This document shows, one piece after another, positions 13,701 to 25,100 of a stretch of DNA of 64,000 bases. The first letter of the stretch is position 1; each line of letters begins with the position of its first letter. The notes beneath the pieces were generated by a model that saw nothing but the letters and a program-made list of their open reading frames with translations, was not told where the DNA came from and made no database searches. This DNA is from Todiramphus chloris collaris (taxonomy: Eukaryota > Chordata > Aves > Coraciiformes > Alcedinidae). Both the position numbers and the translations under genes were made by a program. The DNA lies in contig JANVCC010000040.1 in assembly GCA_025345505.1 (NCBI GenBank), positions 8,083,655 to 8,147,654 on the forward strand. The letters run 5' to 3'.

Positions 13701-16612
13701 CTGATTCACCCATCCAAGCTCCTACTACCTGTGAATTTATATATGCCAAAACAATCTAGGACACTGGTTCCTTTGATCAGTAGTTACAGGGATTTGGAAA
13801 ATTAATAATATAATTTCCCTGATATATCTTAGAAATGGCTCTGATGGTTTTTCCATCCACATTCCATTCAGTCCCTTATAAATAGTATTGTCATTACTCT
13901 GTCCCTGAGCTCCCAAGCAAAGCTACAGCTGGTACCACCCAATCGAGGGGATCTATGAAATCCTCTCCATCAGTATAAAACCCAAACCATGGAACTGCAG
14001 AAATCCATAAACCACTAAAGGCAAAGCACAATGACTCTTCAACCACCCTCTGATACTAACCAGAGGGAGGAAAAACAAAACCAGTATGTCTTTAATTAAG
14101 AGAAAGCAAGAGCTGCACTGGAAGTACTGAAAGCCAGGAATTTTTGTCTCTGCCATGGAGTTTTTCTGAGGCTCTGGGCAAGGCAAACAGCCCCTGCTTT
14201 AAATTTTATATGAGAAAACTAAATGAGATTTATGTCCCCTGAATAGCTGCTGTGAGGATAGATCACCTACTGTTGTAAAGCGGTTGAAAGAGGGACCATG
14301 CAAAATTGCATTCTGGAGCAAATGTATTGAATGTAGTTTTTTTATACGTGCACAAATGTGTCCCACCAGGATAATTACACTGAATCGTAATGTATTCTGC
14401 TGTACAAAGCAATCTAAAACATGGTTGCATTGTGTGTTACGCACTCCGCAAGTTGTGCATACATTTGGTGTTGTAAAGTCTAATTAAACAAGGAAATAGC
14501 TCATATAAACAACAGTAAATACCATAAGGGTTGACAGCAGAAATAGTTGTAACTACACTCAAATATGTTTCCTTTCCAGTTTTGCAAAGACTAAATTCCT
14601 CTAATTTGATTCTTCACTGTTAGGTTATTGCTGTCTTAAAAATGGCCATTTCTAGAGGAGCTGTTGCTTTGTTTGCACTACATAACCCAGTGAATTCCTC
14701 CTGCCTATCCTTTGTGGAGAAACCACTTAAATTCCAGCTGACATCTCTCTACTGCTGGGTCTCCACTGCCACCTCCTGAACAGGAAGGAAAATTAACTGG
14801 TTTCAATAATGCTTTTCTTTTGAATTTCTATAGACGTAATTTTGAAAGCACTTTGTTCAGCACAAAGAGCAATAGCTGCAACTGCTTTGCAATCTGTCTA
14901 TAGAGGCTACATCCTATAAAATCAGTTGTAAGGCTTTTGCTTCAGAGCAAAATTTCTTTAGTTCATGTATATTTGATGTGAATGTGGTACAACCTCTACA
15001 CACCATTTCTCTTCAAAAAGGGTTCAAAACAAAAAGCTAATTGTTCTTAACTTCTGATAGATTTGTTCCTTTCTCAATTGTCAGCTGAAAACCTCTGACT
15101 GAGAATGAGAAATTTTTACAAGCTCTCTTTCATTGCACATGAACAGTTGTTAATTCTATTCCTTCTATTCCAAGCTGAAAATTCTTCTTCCTAACAGGAA
15201 TGAACTGAAATACCCTAGAACCAAAATTTTCCTGCTTTGAGGTAGTCAGTTCAGATACGTCTTTTCAGCATGAGCTTATTTTTTCCCAACAAATGGGAAT
15301 TCCCCAGATTGTCCCAAGCTATACCCTGTTAGAGGGCCTGTCATCTATTCATATGGAAAGACAAAAATAGCAAAGGTAAGACCTAGTAAAACCCTGGAAG
15401 ACGCAGTAAGGCAAGGAAGGCAGCCAGGGATACCAGTCACTGATTTGCCATAAGCCTTTCAGCAAGAACTTTCCACAAAATACAGATACTCTTCTTAGAT
15501 ATTCATCTTGGAATAAGAAATCAGTGAGGAACCCTAATTATCTGGTACAGTTGGTTCGTGTCAGGTCAACAGATGTTTTCTGCAGGTTCACAACACTTCT
15601 GTGCTCATGGTCAAGTGTGCGTGCTCACTCCTTGCATACATAATTTTAGCTCTCTATCTTTTTTCTGCTGCTTGTGGTCTGAGAGAATTCCTCAGCCAGG
15701 GGCTGTATCAGTGGATGCTGGAAATATTTTTAACACTTTGCAGATGTTATTACTAGTTTTAGTAATAATAACTAATCATTTACATGCTAAACGAGAAATA
15801 GTAAACCACTGTCACCAAAATTGTATTTGACATTGACAGATTTGATATACAACAAGGATTATGAAGTTTAAAGGTTTTTTTTTTAAACTATGTGGCAGAA
15901 AACAGCTGACAATACTCTGTATCTTAGCTGCTCTTCTCAAAAAAAACCCCAAACCAACCTAACAACAAGACAAGAAGAGAAACAGCACTTTCCCTCTCGT
16001 GCAAATCCCATTTAAAAGCTTATCTTAAGCTCGCTGGCAAGCAAATTTTAATGAAAATTTTAGAAACATGAACCCAAACATGTGTCTTCATTATAGTACT
16101 ATTAGCTAATATTTTGAGGGCCTGACACTAAAAAGACACAAGCATTCATGTAGTAAGAAGTACTGGGTTTTGCTTCAGCTGCAAAATCTTGCTGCATTAC
16201 AGGTAAAAATTGCTAAAATTCTTCTGGGAAAGAGTCACTGAGTGCAGGGATTATTCAATTTATCCACTAACATTCAGAGATTTCTAGTTTTCCCCGGATA
16301 AAACATTGTGAGTTAGTAAATTTGAAGCTTGAGTTTCAGTTCCACATTCCCCTTGTTTCGGGTTTGCTTTTCTTTAAGACAGTCTTTTTGGCATTACTAA
16401 ATTCTCTGTCTGAATAGCTGCTGGAGGAGTTGGTAATATTCTCCCACTGCGCAGTACTGCATTAATTCAGACCTGTGACACCAGGGTGTTGCATCTGAAG
16501 CAGATAAGGATTTTTCTCTGCTGGAAGCCCATGACAAAGCTTGATTCACCAAAATACATTTCTATGTCTGTGAATCAGGAATCCCACCAGCAGTGACAGG
16601 TACGAGCAGCCA

Positions 16613-18441
16613 GAACCAGCACCCTGCCTCCCCTCGCACACTGCACCCTACCTCCCTTCGCACCCTGCATCCCCTCGGACCCGGCACCCTGCCTCCCCTA
16701 GCACCCAGCCTCCCCTCTCACCTGGTAACCTGCCTCCCCTCGGACCCTGCACCCTGCCTACCCCCGCACCCTGCACGCTGCCACCCCTCGCACCCTGCAC
16801 CCTGCCACCCCTCGGACCCTTCAACCTGCATCCCCTCTCACCCGGCACCCTGCCTTCCCTCGCACCCTGCACCCTTCCTCCTCCCGCACCCGGCACCCTG
16901 CCTCCCATCGGAACCGGCACGCTGCCCCCTCTCACACCCTCCACCCTGCCTCCCCTCGCACCCTTCACCCTCCCTCCGCTCCGACCCGGTACCCCGCCTC
17001 CCTCTCACCCTGCACCCTGCCTCCCCTCAGACCCGGCACCCTGCCTCCCTCTCACCCGGCACCCTGCCTCCCTCTCACCCGGCAGCCCCCTCCCCTCGCA
17101 TCCTGCACCCTGCGTCCCCTGGCACCCTGCCTCCCCCTGGACCCGGCACCCTGCCTCCCCTCTCACGCTGCACCCTGCCTCGCTCGGATTATGCACCCTT
17201 TCTCTCCTCGCACCCTGCACCCTTCCTCCTCTCGGACCCTGCACCCTGCCTCCCTCGCACCCGGCACCCTGTCTCCCTCGGACCCTGAACAATGCTCCCC
17301 CTTGTACCCTGCCTCCTCTCGCACCCCGCACCCTGCCTCCCCTCGCACCCTGNNNNNNNNNNNNNNNNNNNNNNNNNNNNNNNNNNNNNNNNNNNNNNNN
17401 NNNNNNNNNNNNNNNNNNNNNNNNNNNNNNNNNNNNNNNNNNNNNNNNNNNNCCTCGCACCCTGCACGCTCCGTCCCCTGGCACCCTGCCTCCCCCTGAA
17501 CCCGGCACCCTGCCTCCCTCGGACCCGGCACCCTGCGCCCTCTCGCACCGCACACCCTGACTCCCGTCCGTCCCGGCACCCTGCCTCCCCTCGCACCCGG
17601 CACCCTGCCTCACCCGGACCCGGCACCCTTCCTTCCCTCCGACCCGGCACCCTGCCTCCCTCTCACCCGGCAGCCGTCCTCCCCTGGCACCCTGCACCCT
17701 CCGTCCCCTGGCACCCTGCCTCCCCCTGGACCCGGCACCCTGCCTCCCCTCTCACCCTGCACCCTGCACCCTGCCTCGCTTGGATTATGCACCCTGCCTC
17801 CCTCTCACCTGGCAGCCACCCTCCCCTCGCACCCTGCACCCTGCGTCCCCTGGCACCCTGCCTCCCCTCGCACCCTGCACCCTGCCTTCCCTCTCACCCT
17901 GCACCCTTCCTCACCCGGACCCGGCAGCCTTCCTCCCCTCCGACCCGGCACCCTGCGTCCCCTCTCACCCTGCACCCTGCCGCCCTCGCACCCGGCACCC
18001 TGCCTCACTCGGATCATGCACCCTTCCTCTCCTCGCACCCGGCACCCTGCCCTACTCTCGCACCCTGCACTCTGCCTCCCCTCGGACCCTGCATCCTGCC
18101 TCACTCGGACCTTGCACCCTTCCTCACTCGGACCTTGCACCCTTCCTCACTCGGACCTTGCAGCCTTCCTCCCCTCGCATCCCGCACCCTGCCTCCCCTT
18201 GGACTCTGCACCCTTCCTTACTCGGACCCTGCACCCTTCCTCTCCTCGCACCCCGCACCCTGCCTCCCCTCGGACCCTGCACCCTTCCTCCCCTCAGACT
18301 TTGCACCTTGCCTCCTCTCGCACACGGCACCGTGCCTCCCCTTGGACTCTGCACCCTGCCCCCCCTCGCACCCTGCACTCTGCCTCCTCTCGCACCCGGC
18401 ACCCTGCCCTCCCCTCGCACCCGGCACCCTGCACCCTTCCC
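16613..18441. repeat. C-rich minisatellite, basic unit about 24 bp, with assembly gap
   Basis: Tandem units consist of a CCTCCCCTCGCA-like half followed by a CCCTGCACCCTG-like half. Variants carry GGACCCGGC or are one to a few bases shorter. After removing the gap, about 70 units fit. Larger blocks recur: the word GTCCCCTGGCACCCTGCCTC or close variants is found near 17114, 17473, 17703 and 17844, and GGATTATGCACC near 17187 and 17782. This indicates higher-order duplication. The minus strand is G-rich with about three runs of three or more G per unit. Because 24 is a multiple of three, long repetitive open frames arise on both strands; these are not genes. Confidence 0.95.
17353..17452. other. 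Assembly gap (100 N)
   Basis: Exactly 100 N sit inside the minisatellite. A round 100 is the usual placeholder for a gap of unknown length, so the true array may be considerably longer than shown. Confidence 0.98.
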
Positions 18442-19030
18442 GCGGTTTCTCCGAGTTCTGTCCCGGGACCGGGACCACCGCTTCGCTGGTGCTCAGCAAT
18501 GCACAGGCTCGTTTCCGCGGGCAGGGCCATGAGGGAGGTGGGGGCAGGTGTGAGTTGCTGCTGTGGCAGATAATAAATTTTACTGTGTTTGCACTGTGCA
18601 GCCTGCCACCATCGCGCTAGAGTGACCTTTCTAACTACGAGCAGGAAGCCAACGGAATCAACCTGGGCAGCAAAACGCTGCCACAGGCCGTTCGGGGAGC
18701 TCATGAGGAGGAGTTAACTGGCGGCGCCATTTCCGGACCGTCCCGCTCGTTTGACGAGGCCGCGCTGGGGGCCGATGCGGGCACCAGAGGAGGGCGGTCC
18801 CGCGGCTCAGCTCGGTGGTGGCTTCTGAACGCTGCGTGACTTGGGGCCCACACGCCGCCGGCTCCTCAGCAGCTCCCCCACCGAGGGGCGCGCGGACGGA
18901 GGCGTGTGGGCGGGCTGGGTAGGTCAGAGCCTCTCCCGTGAGGCCGCCCCCGGGGCGGGGCCCCTCCTCCGGGGCGGGGCTCTGCGCCCTCTGGGTGTTG
19001 GTCAGGGCTCCCCCCGCCACTCCCCCGCCT

Positions 19031-19045
19031 CCGCTAGGGGGCGGC
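19031..19045 (+). promoter_or_regulatory. CTCF-like motif in the CLK4 promoter
   Basis: CCGCTAGGGGGCGGC fits the CTCF core pattern CCASYAGRKGGCRSY at 14 of 15 positions, the mismatch being G for A at position 3. It lies in the CpG island about 100 bp before the YY1-type element. Binding is an inference. Confidence 0.5.
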
Positions 19046-19144
19046 CTTTGTCCTACGCCCGCCCTCTGTGCCGCGACGTCACGGCGCACAGAAGCCGCGA
19101 GAGGGAGAGAGAGGGAGGAAGCGATAGCACCGCGCTGGGTTGCG

Positions 19145-19206
19145 GCCGCCATTTTGTTTGTCTGCGCAGGGCGGACTCGGGGAGCGCTCGCCTTTTTTTT
19201 TCAGCT
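19145..19206 (+). other. CLK4: Probable non-coding exon 1 of CLK4 (start approximate)
   Basis: A strong GTAAGT donor lies at 19207-19212, just after a T9-CAG-CT tract, and exon 2 has an acceptor only six nt before the start codon. A non-coding first exon in the CpG island must therefore exist, and this is its best donor. The given start follows the YY1-type element and is a guess. An alternative donor is GTGCGT near 19490. Confidence 0.5.
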
Positions 19207-21970
19207 GTAAGTGGTGGCGGCGGCGGCGGCGGCTTTCTTTATCGGGCTTTTTTTCGTCTCCCCTTTTTCCTCTTTGCTTTTTCGCTGTGCGGGGGTTGGA
19301 GTGAGTGAAGCGGGGGGTGCAGGGGGCCGGTGAGGGGGCTGCTCGCGTCACCTCTGCGGCCCGGGGAGCGGGATGGGCGTAGAGCCCCGCCTGGGGAGCT
19401 GGCCGCGGAGCTGTTGGTGTGGCAGAAGGGAGCCGTGGTACAGGACCCCCCCGATCGGGGTTCCCTGGGGCGGAGGGGGCCTCCGCAGAGGTGCGTGAGC
19501 GGGCTGGGCTGGGGCGGGATGAGCTGGCGGGGCTGAGCTGGGGCCTGGTGTGCGGCGGGTACTTTCGGGGTGGGGGCCGCGCAGCTCGGCTGTGGAGCCC
19601 GCCCCGCACGGAAGCGGCTGGCGCCTGCCCAGATGGCAAGGGAGACGAGCCCTTCCTCGCCTCCGCGGCTCCAGAGGCCTCCCGAGGAAAGGCTGGCGTG
19701 GAAGTGGTAGCCGTGGGTTGGGGCAGTGTGTGTCTTCCGTAGGACCGGCTCCTGCGCGTCCGTACGCCAGACACTCAGATCGGCCTGGCCCCGCAGACTT
19801 TGGTCGTTTCGAAGGAATAAGCCTTTGATCTCCGATCCGTTCAGCCTGTCAGGTTTTCGAGAAGAAACATTTAAAAATTGCTGTGTAGGCATCTTACGGC
19901 AGGACTCGTGTGGCCTTCCTGAGGTCTATGGATCCTTTACAAAAGGGCCATGGCTCCTATTTTAGAAACCTTATGGCAAAATGTGCGAGTGAAAACGGCC
20001 TGTGATATGAATTAGGACCACATGCTATAGGAATGCATATGCTCACGTCAGCTGTCAGTATTACATAACTGCTTCGGTGCATAAATTTAGAGGGAGTGCA
20101 TAATAGTCAGAAATTCTTAAGGTGGCTCCTACCGAAACATGGATTGCACCCACCTCGGGCCTTGCGCAGGCTGATTCTAGTAGTTTCCTTCTCATTTGCA
20201 TTTACTTTGCTCCTTTAGGGACAGAATTTTCAATTTTTGTTTTAATTCCAGTAACTCTGTGTGCACTTGGTGTAGTTAATCAGCACTTAGTCTTCAGCTA
20301 AATCTTTTTTTCCAGTTTCTGTTTCAAATGTCCATGTCCATCCTTCTACCTCCAAGTGCCCCTCTGCAGGACACTTTGTGATTTTATTTAGATGCGTGTT
20401 GGCTATAGAGCCTTAGTGCAGCCTGCCTTCTGCCAGATATGGAAGAGAAAAAAAAAGGCAATCGTGTAAAAAACCTCAGCTCACCTATAACTGAGTGTTG
20501 GGGATGGCCTCTTCACCTCAAAAGTAGAATAATTGAAACGTGAGTGTGTTTCATAATTTGAGTTACATAGGTTGAAAATGGAAGGAAATTGCTTTGGAGC
20601 TGGGTTACAAAAGAAATTCAGGCATGTAGAAGAAACACTAATTGGTTTAAATTTTGTCTTCATCCTTCAGGCATTTTTGTTTGTCATTTGTTAAATTTGT
20701 AATTTTATTTCTTATTAAATGTATCATAAGTGAATAAATTTTTTTGCGAGACCTAGATCATGACTGACTCAAAGGGTCTGCCAGTCGCTTATTTTTGCAG
20801 TTTGTCACTGTTTGCATTTATTTTAAAGAAGGATTTCTTTAAAAAACATTGGTGCATGTGTCTGTTGTGTTGGGGTTTTTTTAATTACTATCCTGTCACA
20901 AGTATGAAGGTATCAGAAAACATCTTTTTCAGAACAAGCTTGCCCTTTACATGTTCCTAATTTTCCTTCTTAATCCTTCCAGTTGGTATCGAAGCAGCCA
21001 ATGTTTTCTGTGTAAATTTACAGGAGCGTGGATTTTTGTTTTTTAGTGCTATCTTTGTTTCTAAACTACTTTTCTTGCTGTTACTTCTTACTGTGGAAAC
21101 TTTCCTGTCCTGTGTTAGGGCAGTCTTCAGAATATATTGACATAGATATGTAAGCTTATTCTCATTTTCAAAAAACTGTGAAGGAAGAGCAAATAAATAA
21201 TGGTTGGTTTTGTTACACTCTTCATTCTACAGCTCTGCTTTACTTCCCTTTTTTTTTTCTTTTCTTTTTTCCCCCTGTTGTGCGTGTGTCTGTTAGAACA
21301 TAGAATTCCTGCATTTAACATTCTACAACAGAAGCTGGCAGGTTTTGTCTTTGCGACTCGGCTGAATTGCAGAACACCCACATACCTGCGTGCTGATAGC
21401 GTTCTAAAATTGGGGCTTGGCTCGTAGTTCTACCAGGTTGTGTGTTGGTATATCAGAGTTCACTGCGATTGTTGCAAAAACGTTCAAAAGTGTCCATTTA
21501 ACAGGGATGTGTAAGTAGAATTATGAGAGAAGTTTTAGACCAATTGTACATGCCTTCATATAGTAACTTAACAAACAGCATAGGATGAAGAATGAGATCC
21601 GGGTTTTGTCAGAAGATATTTGAAGATGAAGGTCTCTTTCTAATAGAAGACTCTTGAAGGAAATAATTCTTTTTAGTCACTTGAGAGTTTGTTTAAAACA
21701 GGCTCTAATGACATGTTTGAAGCTATTAAGTGAAGATGAGTTGCCCTATTTAATCCTGATTGATGTTTCATAACAGCGTTACAGTGCTAGGACAAGGAAC
21801 TGATGCCTGCTTGCTGAACCAGAGTAATTTGTGGGGGAAATGGTTCTTTCTAGTTCTTTCATACTTGTTCAAACTACAGCAGTTAGTTGACTTGTATCTA
21901 CGAATATCAGTGTAATGCTTTAATCTTCTATATGCTTTTTTTTTTTGTTTGTTTGTTTTTGTTTTTTCAG
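19207..21970 (+). other. CLK4: CLK4 intron 1
   Basis: The first 450 nt belong to the CpG island and the rest is AT-rich. It ends with a T-rich tract and TTTTCAG at 21964-21970. I see no coding exon in it. Confidence 0.6.
19216..19233 (+). repeat. (GGC)6 trinucleotide run
   Basis: Six perfect GGC units begin four nt after the proposed exon 1 donor hexamer, at the start of CLK4 intron 1 inside the CpG island. This is a possible length-variable microsatellite. Confidence 0.9.
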
Positions 21971-22128
21971 TGCCAGATGAGACATTCAAAACAGTCTCAT
22001 TGTCCTGAATGGGAGGACAGAAAGAGCTGGGATCAAAGAAAGCACAGCAGCAGCCATAAACGCAGGAAGAGGTCCCACACGGGAGGACAAGAAAGCAAGC
22101 ACTATAAATCAAATCACATTTCAGAAAG
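21971..22128 (+). CDS. CLK4: CLK4 exon 2 (start codon exon)
   Basis: After six untranslated bases (TGCCAG), ATG at 21977 opens residues 1-50 plus two bases of Ser51. The sequence begins [20 protein letters not shown] and contains [11 protein letters not shown], a basic nuclear-localisation-like segment. The start is fixed by MRHSK, the N-terminus shared by CLK1 and CLK4; an open frame extends upstream only through intronic T-rich sequence. The donor is GTATAA. Confidence 0.93.
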
Positions 22129-25100
22129 GTATAAGACTGAACTGAGTAGTGCTAGTGCTTCTTATTATGTCTAAAATAAATATGTAACAGTTTTTGAGTG
22201 CCCAAAGTTGGTGGTTCCTTAAGGTTTGTCTCGCTTAAGACAAGCTTAAGAGGTAGTTGGTTTTGTTAACACAGTACCTCAACCATTATATAGAAATACT
22301 TTATTAAAAACAAGTAAATGCTATGAGTTTATTTCACTGTTGTCAGTTAAGTGTTGATGCTGAATACATTCAGTATTAATGTCAAGTATGCATTTTCTTT
22401 TATTTAATATGAGCAAAAGGAAGAGAAGGTTTGTTTAATCATTTAATACAATGGTAAGTATGAGTTTCACTTACTATTTTGGAGGTGATTTGCTTTTTTT
22501 CCTGCACTGCTTTGACTGGAAAGATGCGTTTTTCTGGTTTTACCTTGAGAAGACAATCCCATGGAATTCAGTTCAGATTCATACTCATGCTTATACGGTG
22601 CTGGAAGGGATAGGTGTACAGTAAGCAATTAGGGGGCCTCTTTGCCTCAGCAGCTTTCTTAAAAGGTTTTTTGTGTCCAGAAGATCCTTGATCCAGATAC
22701 TCTGAGGGTTTTAATGTTTAATGCAGAGCACTAAGAACAATGCTACTTCTTTCAGTCTCCAGGTTTTGTTTCTGTTTTTTAACACTTTGAGCTTGGAAAG
22801 CACAGAAGGGAATTACTGACGTATCTAGATTGTTCTGTCCTGTGACTTTGGAGATTGTAATTGAGTTGCTCAGTATATTTTAGAAAGTGTTTCTCCTTTT
22901 TCAGTCTGCCTATTTACTGTGCAAATCGTGGATGGATTATATGTTGTTCATGTGGATGGCTGCTGTGTATTTGAAACTGACAATGTTGTTAGATTCCTAA
23001 TAAAGTAACATCAAAAGCTCCATTGTTTTTGGGGAGGGAGTCAATTAGAAAAGGTTGTAGTGTAAAGACAGGTACAATGTAACTCTGTAACTCAGCTCAA
23101 GTCACTTAACTTGTTGGAACATCAAGTTTTTGAAGTGGAGAACATTCACTTGAAATATATTTTCAGTCATTATTTGGACGATAGAGCCATAAATGAAAGA
23201 GACCATCATGACCGGAGATATATTGAGGAATACAGAAATGACTTCTGTGAAGTGTATGACCACAGGCATTATCACAGAGACTATGAAAAGAGTCACCATC
23301 ATCACTATAGCAAATCCTCTGGTCGGAGCAGGAAAAGTAGTCATAAAAGGAAGCATAAGAGACATCATTGCTCCAGTCACCAATCCCATTCGGTATGAGT
23401 AACTTTTAACTTTTATTATTAATGAATTAGTGGTAATAGACTTCTTAAGTGAGTGCTAGAACTTCGGTTCCTGGTCACAGTACTTAAAGAAATACTATGT
23501 TATTGAAAAAGGATTTGTAGTTGAGTTCATTTGTAAGAATATGAATTTTTTTTTTTACTTGAGACTTGGTTCAGAGTGTTGGGTGGTGGGGTGGGATTAT
23601 CATCAGCACTAGTTACACAGTGGGAATATAGGTGACTGGTAGGTAAGATCACTGGGATTAGTCTTTCAAAGTACAGCTGTCAGTCACTTTTTAGTTTTGC
23701 AGCACAGTGAACTATGTTTGTTCAGATAGGATGTATGGCAACTCAAGAGTCTATGACTAAAAGTAAATGAAGTGACATGCCTTTTTAATGTGAGCTTAAT
23801 TGGAACTCTGAAACATGCATGTCTGGTAAATTGGTAAGATCAAGCTGTACAGTTCTACACCTGATTCCAGAAAACTTTGATAAGCCACGTGCCTGGCTGA
23901 TGGCAGCCAATGTCTTACTGAAGATGGGATGTTTGCTGCTTGCCTTCCTTGAAGGCACGCTCTTTGAATTTCTCAGTATTGGCATGATGCCCACTGATAC
24001 ATCTTCAGCTCCAGGTGGTTCATGTCACATTTCTGCAATAGAAAACAGCGAGTTTGTATTAGCTTATACAGTGTGAATTAAGGACTTGAGAATAATTTTT
24101 CTTCTCTCTGTAAACATGAGAGAAATAAAATTACTTGATATTTTTTATGTTTAGATTATATAATATAATATAAAGTGTATGTTTTAAAAATAGAAACAAT
24201 TCAACTGACTGTAAGATTAGATATATAAAAAATTACTGTTTTTTGCTATTTGCTAGCAAAGTACTAGAAATAGTGACGTTGCATTCTTAATCTGTCTTCA
24301 GTTAAACCACTGTTTGAGAAACAAAATTGTGTTGTTTTTTCTGTTGCTTTATCACTTTAAGTATTTATCTGAAAATCTGTTCCTTGCCATGTTTTTCTTC
24401 TGTAACATAAACTGTGCCCTGTGAATTTCTGGGGACTGAATTTGAAATTGCTCCTGCCAACTGTTCGTGGCCTGGTGTGTAACTGAATGCCTGAATATCT
24501 CCCCGCTGAATGAATTGCGTATTCTGCCCTGAATTCACTCTGATATATTGATTGGCTGGACGATCTTGGTGCCGTTTCCAGAAGAGCCACCGAAGGAAAA
24601 GATCCAGGAGTGTAGAGGATGATGAGGAGGGTCACCTGATCTGTGAAAGTGGAGACGTTCTAAGAGCAAGATGTATAGAACATTTTTCAACACTTTTTAA
24701 AAACTTTTCAGCAAAAAAATCTGTTTAGAATAGTATGTCAGAGGAGGGGGGCTAAAGGATTCTTCATTGCTCTTTTTGTTCTGTTTTTTTTGTGCTTTTT
24801 TGTTTTTTTGCATATCTTCTTTTCTGTAGAATTTAAATACTGTGTTCAAAAAGTTCCAATTAGTAAATGAACTTGAATCTGGAGATTAGAACAAGAGATA
24901 GTTTTTTGGCTAACTGTTTTCATGATACCTGTCCAATAAAATAATGCATTCAGATGCTGAGATTTAAAGTAACTATGCTTTTGTAATGGTACATTTTTAA
25001 ATCTACATTAATAATGTTCGTTCTTGTTTAAGAAGTTTTATAATTCTAACTTGTGTTTATTCTTTTTAGATGAAATTGTTGCAACTTTAGGAGAAGGAGC

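Larger units (their letters stand above)
4568..16612. other. RASGEF1C-CLK4 intergenic region (includes RASGEF1C 3' UTR)
   Basis: About 12 kb of AT-rich unique-looking sequence. I found no ORF with recognisable similarity, no tRNA and no clear CR1 copy. Short open frames of 60-98 codons occur on both strands with no family signature. Low-complexity tracts include T18 at 4685-4702 and an A/C-rich patch near 15940-15980. AATAAA hexamers face both ways near 12313 (+) and 12358 (-). Part of it may be an extended RASGEF1C 3' UTR or a non-coding transcript. Confidence 0.6.
18700..19650 (+). promoter_or_regulatory. CLK4: CpG-island promoter of CLK4
   Basis: This GC- and CpG-rich stretch begins about 260 bp after the minisatellite. 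It contains two GGGGCGGGG GC boxes near 18952 and 18971. A GACGTCAC CRE-like site lies at 19075-19082, a GCCGCCATTTTG YY1-type element at 19145-19156, and CCATTTCCGG (ETS-like) near 18728. No TATA box is evident. This composition fits a dispersed-start housekeeping promoter. The start site cannot be fixed from sequence; the YY1-type element suggests initiation near 19.1 kb. Confidence 0.8.

Noticed and set aside
16593-18620. Long open frames (231, 250 and 442 codons on +, several on -) rich in Pro or in Gly/Arg
   Set aside because: They come from a 24-bp tandem repeat, a multiple of three, and are open in several frames on both strands. One is read through the N gap. There is no start context, splice evidence or non-repeat domain.
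18658-19892. Several 150-231-codon frames on both strands in the CLK4 CpG island
   Set aside because: They result from GC-rich composition. The translations are Ala/Gly/Pro/Arg-rich without domains and overlap the promoter.
23819-24076. 85-codon frame inside CLK4 intron 3
   Set aside because: It is not similar to CLK proteins or other families I know, and it lies between well-supported exons.
24673-24682. GTATAGAACA donor of CLK4 intron 4 considered as a U12-type site
   Set aside because: U12 donors read RTATCCTTT. This one does not, so it is a weak U2-type donor.
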